Assembly: GCF_014645375.1 (NCBI RefSeq)
Contig: NZ_BMLT01000002.1
Span: 605,223 to 669,222, forward strand
Source of the DNA: Marinobacterium nitratireducens
GTDB lineage: Bacteria > Pseudomonadota > Gammaproteobacteria > Pseudomonadales > Balneatricaceae
Direction: 5' to 3'
DNA length: 64,000 nt
Both the position numbers and the translations under genes were made by a program. Under the pieces are notes generated by a model, which saw only the letters and a list, made by a program, of their open reading frames with translations, searched no databases and was not told the DNA's origin. Positions 18,669-27,849 of this stretch are shown here, one piece after another. Position 1 is the first letter of the stretch. Each line of letters opens with the position of its first letter.

Positions 18669-19081
18669 GCGGACCGCGCGAACGTGATGCATCGTTGCCG
18701 AATCAAAGGGCACGCAGAGTCCAAATGGGACTTGTTCGCAGGTTCCATAATTTATGGCCGATTATAACCGTGAATTATGTCGCTGATACTGCCGTGCCCG
18801 ACCGGGAATAAATAAGGTGCTGCTTTAATTGATTGTTCGTTCTATTATTTGCGCATGTTTTTGATCGAACGCTTAAAATAATGAGTGTATTCATTCACTG
18901 TTTTTCTAATTAGCACTTCCGGTTTTTTCATATCATTTCCGTTAATTCCGCTTTTGTAATTAACCTTGAATTAATAGGGTTTTATAGCGCTTGTTAGCTC
19001 GATATTCAGGGGCTAGTATCGGGTGAAAATCTGCTTTTGATATGGATGTTAAAGCTTGCGCTTGTGGCATGGAGGAAAGGT
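18669..19081. other. AT-rich leader/promoter region of the adhesin gene
   Basis: This 413-bp gene-free stretch is clearly richer in A+T than the rest of the window from about 18750 to 19060, with many TTAATT, TTTT and AATAAT runs. It ends in a strong ribosome binding site (GGAGGAAAGGT) before the adhesin ATG. I could not pick a single convincing -10/-35 pair. The composition suits a promoter silenced by H-NS/MvaT-like proteins (inference). Confidence 0.6.
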
Positions 19082-22000
19082 ATGCCCGTGTTAATCAAAG
19101 TGTCATCCCACGGTGATCTGTCGAACCAGAAGGAAGTGATTCGAAATGCAGATGTTATCGAGTTGACCGAAGCGGGCGATATAACGCTCGATATAGCACC
19201 CGATCAGATTGCCTCCTTGTCCCGCAGCGAAGATGACCTGATAATCGAATTGCTGACGGGTGAAACCATCACCTTGGGGAATTTCTTTCTCTACGAATCC
19301 GAAAGTCATCTCTATCTGCAGGGTGCCGATTTTGACGGGGAAATATGGCTGGCCGATATCGCAGCCGATCCCGTGCCTGGGCCGTTGCCGGTTGCTTTTA
19401 ACGCCGTTGCCGATACCTTCGAGGAGCTCGATGGCGGTATGTTCCTTGCCGGTGCAATGGGTGCCGGTCTGGCTGCGCTGGCGGCCAGCGGTGCCAGTGG
19501 GGGTGGCGGCTCATCGTCCGGATCCCGCGACGAAACAGCCGAAAACGACGAGCCATCGGACGACAGCGACACAGTCGGCGACGGGGAAGTCGATGACGGG
19601 GAAGGCTTGGATACGCTGGCGCCGTCGGTTGGGCTGGATCCCGTTGTCACCAACGATGAAACACCTGCGCTCGGCGGTACCGTCGATGACCCGGATGCCA
19701 CTGTGGTGGTTACCGTGGACGGCAAGGACTACGAGGCCGTCAACAACGGCGACGGCACCTGGTCGCTGCCGGACGGGGCCCTGGACCCGCTGCCGGAAGG
19801 GGATAACGAAATCAGTGTCACGGCGACGGATGGTGCGGGAAACAGTTCGACCGAGACGGAAACCGTAACCGTTGACCAGACCGCCCCCGAGGTGACCTTC
19901 GACACTGAAGTCACCAACGACGACACGCCGGCGTTGAGCGGTACCGTCGATGACCCGGATGCCACCGTGGTGGTTACCGTGGACGGCAAGGACTACGAGG
20001 CCGTCAATAACGGGGACGGCACCTGGAGCCTGCCGGACGGCGCCCTGGACCCGTTGGCGGAAGGGAACAACGATATCACCGTGACAGCGACGGATGCTGT
20101 AGGAAACGAAACCGTTGTCACCGGCACCCTGACAGTCGATACCACGGCGCCGGCGGCGCCGACAATCAATCCGACCGACGGCACTCTGCTGGCCGGCAGC
20201 GCCGAGGCGGGCAGCCGCGTCGACATTGACGTCGACGGCGACGGCAGTCCCGACTACAGCGTTATGGCCGACAGTGCCGGCAACTGGTCCGTCGATCTCG
20301 ACCCCGACCTCGCGGACGGCACCGAGGTCACGGCCACCGCGACCGATGCCGCGGGCAATGAAAGCCCCGAGGCGAGCGCGACCGTCGATATGTCCACGCC
20401 CGATATCACCCCCCCGGCGGCCCCGACCATCGGCGGCGCCCTCGATGATGTCGGGACGATCACCGGCTCGCTTTCCAGCGGCGACAGTACCGACGACACC
20501 ACCCCGACGCTGAGCGGCACCGCCGAGGCGAACAGCACCGTCACGATCTTCCAGGACGGCGGCGAGATCGGCGCAGTTGTCGCCGATGGCAGCGGCAACT
20601 GGAGCTATACGCCGGCGGCACTGACCGATGGCAGCTACAGCTTTACGGCCACAGCGACCGATGCCGCCGGCAATGAAAGTGGCCTCAGTGCCGCCTTCGA
20701 GCTGAACGTCGACACCAGCGCCCCCGCGGCGCCGACGATCAATCCGACCGACGGCACCCTGCTGGCCGGCAGCGCGGAGGCGGGCAGTACCGTCGAGATA
20801 GACGTCGACGGCGACGGCAGTCCCGACTACAGCGTCATGGCCGATAGCGCCGGTAACTGGTCGGTCGACCTCGATCCGGATCTCGCGGACGGCACCGAGG
20901 TCACGGCCACGGCAACCGATGCCGCGGGCAATGTCAGCCCCGAGTCGAGCGCGACCGTCGATATGTCCACGCCCGATATCACCCCCCCGGCGGCCCCGAC
21001 CATCGGCGGCGCCCTCGATGATGTCGGGACGATCACCGGCTCGCTTTCCAGCGGCGACAGTACCGACGACACCACCCCGACGCTGAGCGGCACCGCCGAG
21101 GCGAACAGCACCGTCACGATCTTCCAGGACGGCAGCGAGATCGGTACCGCCACAGCGGACGGCAGCGGGAACTGGAGTTTTACGCCGGCGGCGCTGGCTG
21201 ATGGTTCCTACAGCTATACGGTCACCGCGACCGATGCCGCGGGTAACGAGAGCGGTACCAGCCCGGCCTTCGAGCTGACCATCGACACCACGGCGCCGAC
21301 TACCGGCGACGGCAGCAACAGCATCGCCTTCGACGACGGTGGCGACGAGCTGCTGAGCGCCACCGAGGCGGGCAGCGTTACCCTGAGCGGTGTCATCGAA
21401 GCTGGCGCCACGGTGGACGGCATCAGCATCAGCGACGGTGTCACCACGCTGAACGTCGCCGCGGGTGACATCAGCGTCGACGGCAGCGGCAACGTCTCGG
21501 TCGCCGGGCAGGATCTCTCGGGTCTGGCCAACGGCACCCTGACGGTGACGATGACGGTCAGCGATGCCGCCGGCAACAGCGGGGATATCACCGATACCAC
21601 CACCCTCGATACCACCGGTCCCGCCACCGGCGACGGCAGCAACGCCATTGCCTTCGACGACGGCGGCGACGAGCTGCTGAGCGCGGCGGAAGCCTCCAGC
21701 GTGACGCTGAGCGGCACCGTCGAGTCCGGCGCCACGGTGGACGGCATCGCCATCAGCGACGGTGTCACCACCCTCAACGTCGCCGCGGGCGATATCAGCG
21801 TCGACGGCAGCGGCAACGTCTCGGTCGCCGGGCAGGATCTCTCAGGTCTGGCCGATGGCACCCTGACGGTGACGATGACGGTCAGCGACGCGGCCGGCAA
21901 CAGCGGGGATATCACCGATACCACGACGCTGGATACCACCGCACCGGCTGCACCGGTTATCGATCCCACAGATGGCACAGTCATTACCGGTACGGCCGAA

Positions 22001-24187
22001 GCCAACAGTACGGTGAATATCGATGTCGGCGACGATGGCAGCATCGATTACACGGTGGTGGCCGATGGCAGCGGCAACTGGTCCGTGGATGCCGATCCGG
22101 ATATCGCTGACGCAACAGTGATTACGGCGACTGCAACCGATGCGGCGGGCAATGTCAGTCCGGAAGGCAGCGTTACGGTCGATGCCGGCCTTGTCGATGT
22201 CACCCCGCCGGCACAGCCTGTGATCAGCCATGCCGGGGATGACGTCGCCCCGCTGACCGACGATCTGGCCTCGGGCGACAGCACCAACGACACGACGCCG
22301 ACCCTGGTGGGTACCGCCGAAGCGGGCAGTACCGTCGAAATTTTCCAGGACGGCGGCAGCGTCGCGACGGTCACCGCCGACGGCAGCGGAAACTGGAGCT
22401 ACACCTCAGCGGCGCTGGCCGACGCGACCTACGAGTTCACCGTGACGGCGGAGGATGCCGCCGGCAACACCAGTGTGCTCAGCGCGCCGTTCGAGCTGAC
22501 CATCGACACCACGGCGCCGGCGGCGCCGACAATCGTCAGCGCCGCCGACGATGTCGGAGCCCTGACCGATCCGCTATCCAGCGGTGACAGCACCGACGAT
22601 ACCACCCCGACCCTGACCGGCACCTCCGAAGCGAACAGCACCGTCACGATCTTCCAGGACGGTTCCGAGATCGGCACCGCCACGGCCGACGGCAGCGGTG
22701 ACTGGACCTTCACGCCGGCGATGCTGGCCGACGGCAGCTACAGCTTTACCGCGACGGCGACCGACGCGGCGGGTAACGACAGTGCGCTCAGCGCCGCCTT
22801 TGCGCTGACGATCGATACCGCAATAGACGCGGATGCCGACGGCAGTACCGTCAGCATCGACAGCATCACGGTTGATGACGGCGTGGACAATGCCGACTTC
22901 ATCACCTCCGATACCAGTCTGCTGATCAACGGCACCCTGGACCTGGACGATGGCACCAGCCTGAGCGTCGAGTTCGACGGCACCACCTATACAGCCGCCG
23001 ACAGCGAGCTCAGTGTCGACGGCAGCGGCAACTGGACGCTGGATCTGACGGCATCGCCCCTGGCCGAGGGTTCCTATAGCGCTACCGCGACGGCAACCGA
23101 TGCGGCCGGCAATTCGGTGAGCGATTCCAAAAGTGTGGTGGTGCAGGCGAATGCCGCTCCGGTCGTGACCGCCAGCAGCTCAACCCTGCTCGGGCTTGTG
23201 GGTGCCGATGCGCTCGACCTCATCGATCTTAGTACCCAGGCCCTGACCGCCTTCGATCGGGATGGGAATCTGGAGCAGGTGGAAATTGTTTACAACCCAC
23301 TGCTGGCGGTACTCAACAACGGCTGGAGCTATTCCGCTGATCTTGCGGACGAGCTGGGTATCAGTGTCAATGTCGTCACCAATACCGTCCTTATCACGGG
23401 GCTGGTCACCGATTCGACGCTGACGATCACCGCCGCGGGCGGAGGCGTTATCGACAACCTCGCAATAAACGAGCTGCTGGCCTCGGTAACGCTCGATAGC
23501 GCCGTGCTCAATGCCGACCTGCTCGCCGCAATCACCATCACCGCGACCGACAGCGACGGCCTTAGCGACTCGGCCGGTGCGGGCAGCTTGGCGGACGCCA
23601 ACGTGCTGGATACCGGGGATGACGCCCTGATAGAGGGCACGCCCGGGAATGGTGATGAAACCCTTGATGGCACCTCGGCCAGCGACCGCCTGTACGGCTA
23701 CGATGGCAACGATACCCTCAACGGCAACGGCGGTGACGACCTGCTGCGTGGGGGGGCCGGCGACGACGTCCTCAACGGCGACGGCGGGGACGATCTGCTG
23801 ATTTACGACGGCCTTGGCAGTGACACCTTCAACGGTGGCGACGGCGAAGACGTGCTGCTGCTGACCGGCGATGGCATTGTACTCGACTTCGTCGATTCAG
23901 CCTCCGGCGACTACATCGATCCGACCCGGGTCAACGATATCGAACAGATCTCGCTTGGCGGCAGCGGTGCCAACGACCTGATACTGGACGAGGATGCCAT
24001 CGTGGCGCTGACCGACGCCGATGACCTGCTTTACGTGACGGGCGACCAGGGCGACAGCGTGCAGCTCGACGGCGCGGTACAGACCGGCACCGGTACCACG
24101 GCGGGGGGCAATGACTATGTCGAGTACCAGCTCGGTGTCGCCATCGTTCAGGTCGACGACGACCTGACCGTGATCGGAGCCGTCTGA
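19082..24187 (+). CDS. Giant BapA-like repeat adhesin, type I secreted, with RTX repeats
   Basis: 1701 aa, acidic, surface adhesin. Residues 1-~112 form a BapA-prefix-like domain (MPVLIKVSSHGDLSNQKEVI). Next come a hydrophobic stretch (~118-136), a Gly/Ser run and an acidic linker (~148-175). About 180-1370 is a series of bacterial Ig-like repeats, most ending in TATDAAGN; one 188-bp DNA segment is repeated identically 573 bp apart. RTX nonapeptides (GYDGNDTLNGNGGDDLLRGG) lie at about 1527-1590, before a C-terminal type I secretion signal ending VIGAV. The ATG at 19082 is chosen for its ribosome binding site GGAGGAAAGG. No canonical LapG-type TAAG cleavage site is evident. The export genes follow downstream. 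Confidence 0.9.
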   Translation: MPVLIKVSSHGDLSNQKEVIRNADVIELTEAGDITLDIAPDQIASLSRSEDDLIIELLTGETITLGNFFLYESESHLYLQGADFDGEIWLADIAADPVPGPLPVAFNAVADTFEELDGGMFLAGAMGAGLAALAASGASGGGGSSSGSRDETAENDEPSDDSDTVGDGEVDDGEGLDTLAPSVGLDPVVTNDETPALGGTVDDPDATVVVTVDGKDYEAVNNGDGTWSLPDGALDPLPEGDNEISVTATDGAGNSSTETETVTVDQTAPEVTFDTEVTNDDTPALSGTVDDPDATVVVTVDGKDYEAVNNGDGTWSLPDGALDPLAEGNNDITVTATDAVGNETVVTGTLTVDTTAPAAPTINPTDGTLLAGSAEAGSRVDIDVDGDGSPDYSVMADSAGNWSVDLDPDLADGTEVTATATDAAGNESPEASATVDMSTPDITPPAAPTIGGALDDVGTITGSLSSGDSTDDTTPTLSGTAEANSTVTIFQDGGEIGAVVADGSGNWSYTPAALTDGSYSFTATATDAAGNESGLSAAFELNVDTSAPAAPTINPTDGTLLAGSAEAGSTVEIDVDGDGSPDYSVMADSAGNWSVDLDPDLADGTEVTATATDAAGNVSPESSATVDMSTPDITPPAAPTIGGALDDVGTITGSLSSGDSTDDTTPTLSGTAEANSTVTIFQDGSEIGTATADGSGNWSFTPAALADGSYSYTVTATDAAGNESGTSPAFELTIDTTAPTTGDGSNSIAFDDGGDELLSATEAGSVTLSGVIEAGATVDGISISDGVTTLNVAAGDISVDGSGNVSVAGQDLSGLANGTLTVTMTVSDAAGNSGDITDTTTLDTTGPATGDGSNAIAFDDGGDELLSAAEASSVTLSGTVESGATVDGIAISDGVTTLNVAAGDISVDGSGNVSVAGQDLSGLADGTLTVTMTVSDAAGNSGDITDTTTLDTTAPAAPVIDPTDGTVITGTAEANSTVNIDVGDDGSIDYTVVADGSGNWSVDADPDIADATVITATATDAAGNVSPEGSVTVDAGLVDVTPPAQPVISHAGDDVAPLTDDLASGDSTNDTTPTLVGTAEAGSTVEIFQDGGSVATVTADGSGNWSYTSAALADATYEFTVTAEDAAGNTSVLSAPFELTIDTTAPAAPTIVSAADDVGALTDPLSSGDSTDDTTPTLTGTSEANSTVTIFQDGSEIGTATADGSGDWTFTPAMLADGSYSFTATATDAAGNDSALSAAFALTIDTAIDADADGSTVSIDSITVDDGVDNADFITSDTSLLINGTLDLDDGTSLSVEFDGTTYTAADSELSVDGSGNWTLDLTASPLAEGSYSATATATDAAGNSVSDSKSVVVQANAAPVVTASSSTLLGLVGADALDLIDLSTQALTAFDRDGNLEQVEIVYNPLLAVLNNGWSYSADLADELGISVNVVTNTVLITGLVTDSTLTITAAGGGVIDNLAINELLASVTLDSAVLNADLLAAITITATDSDGLSDSAGAGSLADANVLDTGDDALIEGTPGNGDETLDGTSASDRLYGYDGNDTLNGNGGDDLLRGGAGDDVLNGDGGDDLLIYDGLGSDTFNGGDGEDVLLLTGDGIVLDFVDSASGDYIDPTRVNDIEQISLGGSGANDLILDEDAIVALTDADDLLYVTGDQGDSVQLDGAVQTGTGTTAGGNDYVEYQLGVAIVQVDDDLTVIGAV
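20373..21133 (+). repeat. Identical 188-bp duplication inside the adhesin gene
   Basis: Bases 20373-20560 and 20946-21133 are identical, offset by 573 bp (191 codons). The flanking sequence between them is similar but not identical. A further pair of related units is offset by 324 bp (from 21305 and 21629). This points to recent expansion or gene conversion of Ig-like units. Confidence 0.9.
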
Positions 24188-24196
24188 CGGAGCGGG

Positions 24197-24220
24197 AACG
24201 GGGCCGGGACCGGCCCCGTT
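24197..24220 (+). terminator. GC hairpin between adhesin and ABC transporter genes
   Basis: A perfect 11-bp palindrome, AACGGGGCCGG / CCGGCCCCGTT, lies nine bases after the adhesin stop in the 98-bp gap. No T-run follows. It may give partial termination or mRNA 3' protection, so that the adhesin and its secretion proteins are made in different amounts (inference). Confidence 0.5.
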
Positions 24221-24285
24221 GTGGAGCTCGCTGCCTGAGCACGAGCGTTGCCGGTGTATTGTTCGTCCAGGGAGCATGAGCGCCT

Positions 24286-26469
24286 ATGGAAGCCAGATTC
24301 AGTCCTTCGCTAAGGCCTATCGAGCCGGTCGCCGGGCAGGCCGGTGGCGATGACCCTCTGCTTGCCGCCGTCCGTTGCCTGCTGGCGCGGTACGATCTTC
24401 ACCTCGACGAGGCGCGGCTCCGTTATGGCGCCGCGCTGGAACAGGGCCCTGTGCGCTGGGAGCAGCTGCCCGGGCTGCTGGCGCATCATCGGGTTGCTGC
24501 CCGCTTGCTTGACGCCGAGCCCGGGCAGCTCGGCGAGACGCTGTTGCCCTGCCTGATCGATACCCATGACGGCCAGCCGCTGGTGCTGCTGGCCATCGAC
24601 GGGCAGGAAAGCAGGTTGCTGAGCCCCGTGACCGGCGGTGAGCTGCGGATGCCGCTGGAGCAGCTGCGGTCGTTGCAGCGCGGGCGGGTGCTGGTGGCTC
24701 ATCCTGCCGGTCAGGACGACTGGCGCGCAGCCGGTTATGCCCGCGCGGCCTCTGGGCACTGGTTTCGTGATCTGGTGGGGAGGCAGTGGCGTCGCTTCGC
24801 CGAGGTGGCGCTGGCGTCCTTGCTGGCGGCGCTGCTGGCGGTGGCATCGGCGCTGTTCGTGATGCAGGTCTATGACCGGGTGCTGCCGACCCGGGCCGAC
24901 GGCACGCTCTGGGCGCTGGCGCTGGGGGTATTCATCGCCATCGGGCTTGAGTTCCTGTTGCGCGCTTTGCGCTCGGTCGTAATCGAGCAGGGTGGCAAGC
25001 GGCTGGATCTTGCGCTGTCCCGCAGTCTGTTTCAGCAGGCTATCAGTCTTCGGCTCGCTTCGCGGCCCGGCTCCACGGGAGCCTTCGCCAGCCAGATGCG
25101 CGACTTCGAAATCGTGCGTGAGTTCTTTACCGCCAGTACCCTGGGCGCCTGCGGCGACCTTCCCTTCAGTCTGCTGTTTCTGTGTCTGATCGCCTTTATC
25201 GGCGGCCCCGTGGCGCTGGTGCCACTGGCGGCGATTGTGCTGATCGTGCTGCCGAGCCTGCTGTGCCAGCCGCTGATTGCTCGTCTGGCGCGCGAGGGTA
25301 TGCGTGAGGCGGCGGTGCGCAACGCCCTGTTGCTGGAGTCGGTGGACCATCTGGAAACGTTGAAAACCAACCGCGGCGAGGGCCGGGCACTGGCGACCTG
25401 GCAGCGGCTCAGCGCATCGCAAAGCGCCCGGGGACTGAGATCACGCAATCTCAATGCCTGGATCGCGAGCTGGACGACGGCGGCGATGCAGCTGGCCTAT
25501 GTCGCCAGCGTTATTGCCGGGGTATACCTGGTGTTCGCCGGTGAACTGACCGCTGGCGCGCTGATCGCCTGTTCGCTGCTGACATCGAGGGCGCTGGCGC
25601 CTTTTGCGCAGGTCTCGCAGCTGCTGGCGCGCTGGCAGCAGGTGAGGGTTGCGTTCGAGGGGCTGGACGAGCTGATGCAGCGTCCCGTCGAGCGCCCCGA
25701 GGGGCGGCGCTTCGCGCGTCTGGCAAGTGTCGACGGCCACTATCGGCTGGAGTCGGTCTGCTGGCGATACGATGCGCAATCCGTGCCGGTGCTGGCGCTG
25801 GACCGGCTGGAAATCAGGCCGGGACAACGCTGGGTACTGCTGGGCGGCAACGGCTCGGGCAAGTCGACGCTGCTGCGGTTGCTGGCCGGGCTGTTCGATC
25901 CGGCATCGGGCAGCCTGCGGCTGGACGATCGCGAGCTGGCTCAGGTGGATCCGGTCGACCGGCGTCGGCATATCGGCTACATGCCGCAGGATATCGCGCT
26001 CTTCCAGGGCACGCTTCGCGACAACCTGTTGCTCGGTGGTGGCGATAGCGGTGACGACCGTCTGGTCGCGGCGCTGGACATGGCCGGGCTCGGCGATTTC
26101 GTGCGCCGCCATCCGCTGGGGCTGGATCTGCCCATCGCCGGCAACCAGAGCCTGTCGGGCGGGCAGCGGCAGTCCGTCGGTCTGGCGCGCCTGATCTTGC
26201 AGGACCCGCCGGTGGTGCTGATGGATGAACCCACCGCGGCGCTGGATCAGAACACCGAAAACCGGGTGATACGCACTCTGGAGCCCTGGCTTGAGGGCAG
26301 GACCCTGGTACTGGCGACCCACAAGCGGGCGTTGTTGGCCTGGGCGGAGTACGCTCTGGTGCTGCAGCAGGGGCAGCGGGCCCTGGATGGCCCCTTGCAG
26401 GAGGTGCTGAGCGCAACGGCCAGCGCCGCCCGTCGTGACGGTGCGCGGCAGGAGGCGACCACCGCATGA
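24286..26469 (+). CDS. Type I secretion ABC transporter (LapB/HlyB-like)
   Basis: 727 aa inner-membrane ATPase. The N-terminal ~150 residues look like a C39-peptidase-like domain without its catalytic cysteine (DDPLLAAVRCLLARYDL in place of a DCG motif), so it should bind substrate rather than cut it. Membrane segments lie between about 165 and 440. The ATPase shows Walker A GGNGSGKST (~520), signature LSGGQRQSVGLARLIL and Walker B VVLMDEPTAALD (~643), with the H-loop in LATHKRAL. It follows the adhesin and overlaps the adaptor gene by four bases (ATGA). It should export the adhesin at 19082. Confidence 0.93.
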   Translation: MEARFSPSLRPIEPVAGQAGGDDPLLAAVRCLLARYDLHLDEARLRYGAALEQGPVRWEQLPGLLAHHRVAARLLDAEPGQLGETLLPCLIDTHDGQPLVLLAIDGQESRLLSPVTGGELRMPLEQLRSLQRGRVLVAHPAGQDDWRAAGYARAASGHWFRDLVGRQWRRFAEVALASLLAALLAVASALFVMQVYDRVLPTRADGTLWALALGVFIAIGLEFLLRALRSVVIEQGGKRLDLALSRSLFQQAISLRLASRPGSTGAFASQMRDFEIVREFFTASTLGACGDLPFSLLFLCLIAFIGGPVALVPLAAIVLIVLPSLLCQPLIARLAREGMREAAVRNALLLESVDHLETLKTNRGEGRALATWQRLSASQSARGLRSRNLNAWIASWTTAAMQLAYVASVIAGVYLVFAGELTAGALIACSLLTSRALAPFAQVSQLLARWQQVRVAFEGLDELMQRPVERPEGRRFARLASVDGHYRLESVCWRYDAQSVPVLALDRLEIRPGQRWVLLGGNGSGKSTLLRLLAGLFDPASGSLRLDDRELAQVDPVDRRRHIGYMPQDIALFQGTLRDNLLLGGGDSGDDRLVAALDMAGLGDFVRRHPLGLDLPIAGNQSLSGGQRQSVGLARLILQDPPVVLMDEPTAALDQNTENRVIRTLEPWLEGRTLVLATHKRALLAWAEYALVLQQGQRALDGPLQEVLSATASAARRDGARQEATTA

Positions 26470-27653
26470 GTAAGGGTATCGATACGCGGGCGCTGCGGCG
26501 CCAGTTGGGGGATCCCGAGGTCTCGCTCGACAGCGCCTGGACCCGGCCTCTGCTCTGGGCCTGCATGCTCAGCGTCTTTTGCCTGCTGGCCTGGGCCGCC
26601 TGGGCCCGGGTCGACGAAGTCGCCCGCGGCCAGGGCACGGTGATTCCGACCAGCCGGCAGCAGTCGGTGCAGAGTCTCGAAGGCGGTATCGTGGCGGATA
26701 TCCTGGTGCAGGAAGGGCAGGTGGTGGAGGCGGGCGAACCGCTTGTGTTGCTCGACCAGACCCGCTTTCACAGCGTCGTTCAGGAGTCCCGCATCAAGCA
26801 GCGCGAGCTGAAAGCGGCGATTGCGCGGCTCGAGGCGGAAGTTTTCGACGAGGCGCAGATCGCCTTTCCCGAGGGGCTGGAACAGGAATGGCCGGAGATC
26901 GAAAGTGAGCGCCGCCTGTTCGAGGCGCGGCGCACGCGGTTGCAGTCGGCGCTGGGCTCGATTCGTGAAGAGCTGGCCGCGGCGACGCGGCAGGTTGAGG
27001 TCGTCGAGGCGCTGGTGAGAAAAAAGGCGGTCAGTGAAATGGAGCTGCTCAAGCTGCGCCGCGAAGTGGCGTCGATGAAGGGCCGTCTGGCGGAACTCAG
27101 GAACAGCTTCATGCAGGACGCCTATGCGGAGCTGGTGGCCAGCAGGGCGGAACTTGCGGTACTGGAACAGACGCTGGTTCAGCAGCAGGATCAGCTGGCC
27201 CGCACGCGCCTGCTGTCGCCGGTAAAGGGGGTGGTCAACAATATCGCGATCACCACCCGTGGCGGCGTGGTCGCGCCGGGTGAGGAAATCATGCAGATCA
27301 CGCCGCTGGATGATCAATTATTGATCGAGACCCGGGTGCTGCCGCAGGATGTCGCCTTTATCGCGCCGCAGATGTCGGCGGCGGTGAAAATCAGCGCCTA
27401 TGACTACTCCGTTTATGGCTGGCTGGAGGGGAAAGTGGTGCAGATTAGTTCCGATACTCTGGAAGAAAGCACGCCCAGAGGCGAGGAGGCCTTTTACCGG
27501 GTTCTGGTCAAAACGGACAAAAACTCGCTGCAGCATGGCGGTCAGTCATTACCGATCAAGCCGGGGATGATCGCCGTGGTCGATATTCGCACCCGCGAGC
27601 GCTCCGTGCTCAGTTATCTGGTTCGCCCGCTGTCGCGGCTGGAATTCAACTGA
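26466..27653 (+). CDS. Type I secretion membrane-fusion protein (LapC/HlyD-like)
   Basis: 395 aa, HlyD family. A short cytoplasmic N-terminus is followed by one membrane segment (about residues 22-42, LLWACMLSVFCLLAWAAWAR), a biotinyl-lipoyl half-motif (QSLEGGIVADILVQEGQVVE), a long coiled-coil region (~95-250) and the second lipoyl/beta-barrel half (SPVKGVVNNIAITTRGGVV). It bridges the ABC protein and the outer-membrane channel. ATGA overlap with the upstream gene indicates co-translation. Confidence 0.94.
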   Translation: MSKGIDTRALRRQLGDPEVSLDSAWTRPLLWACMLSVFCLLAWAAWARVDEVARGQGTVIPTSRQQSVQSLEGGIVADILVQEGQVVEAGEPLVLLDQTRFHSVVQESRIKQRELKAAIARLEAEVFDEAQIAFPEGLEQEWPEIESERRLFEARRTRLQSALGSIREELAAATRQVEVVEALVRKKAVSEMELLKLRREVASMKGRLAELRNSFMQDAYAELVASRAELAVLEQTLVQQQDQLARTRLLSPVKGVVNNIAITTRGGVVAPGEEIMQITPLDDQLLIETRVLPQDVAFIAPQMSAAVKISAYDYSVYGWLEGKVVQISSDTLEESTPRGEEAFYRVLVKTDKNSLQHGGQSLPIKPGMIAVVDIRTRERSVLSYLVRPLSRLEFN

Positions 27654-27676
27654 AGAGAGCAGACGGGAAAAGGCGC

Positions 27677-27704
27677 TTACAAGGTCAGGCGCCGATGCTA
27701 TAGT
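27677..27704 (+). promoter_or_regulatory. Candidate sigma70 promoter before the lipoprotein/TolC genes
   Basis: TTACAA (27677-27682), a 16-nt spacer and TATAGT (27699-27704) lie in the 196-bp gap after the adaptor gene. A T9 run at about 27794 follows. The lipoprotein and TolC-like genes may therefore be transcribed separately from the ABC/adaptor pair. Confidence 0.4.
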
Positions 27705-27849
27705 TGTCTGCCTTTTCATATGTTTTCCCGGTAATTCGACGGGGTTGTAGCGGGTGCTTCTTATTCGCATGCTGCCTGGTCCCGTCGCGTGGCTATTATT
27801 TTTTTTTGAAGCGTTTGCCGGCATGGATTATCAAACAGGATTGGTTTTG

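Noticed and set aside
19082..19550. LapA-type retention module with LapG cleavage site
   Set aside because: The N-terminus fits the BapA prefix and no TAAG/PAAG-type site is evident; LapD/LapG genes are absent from the window.
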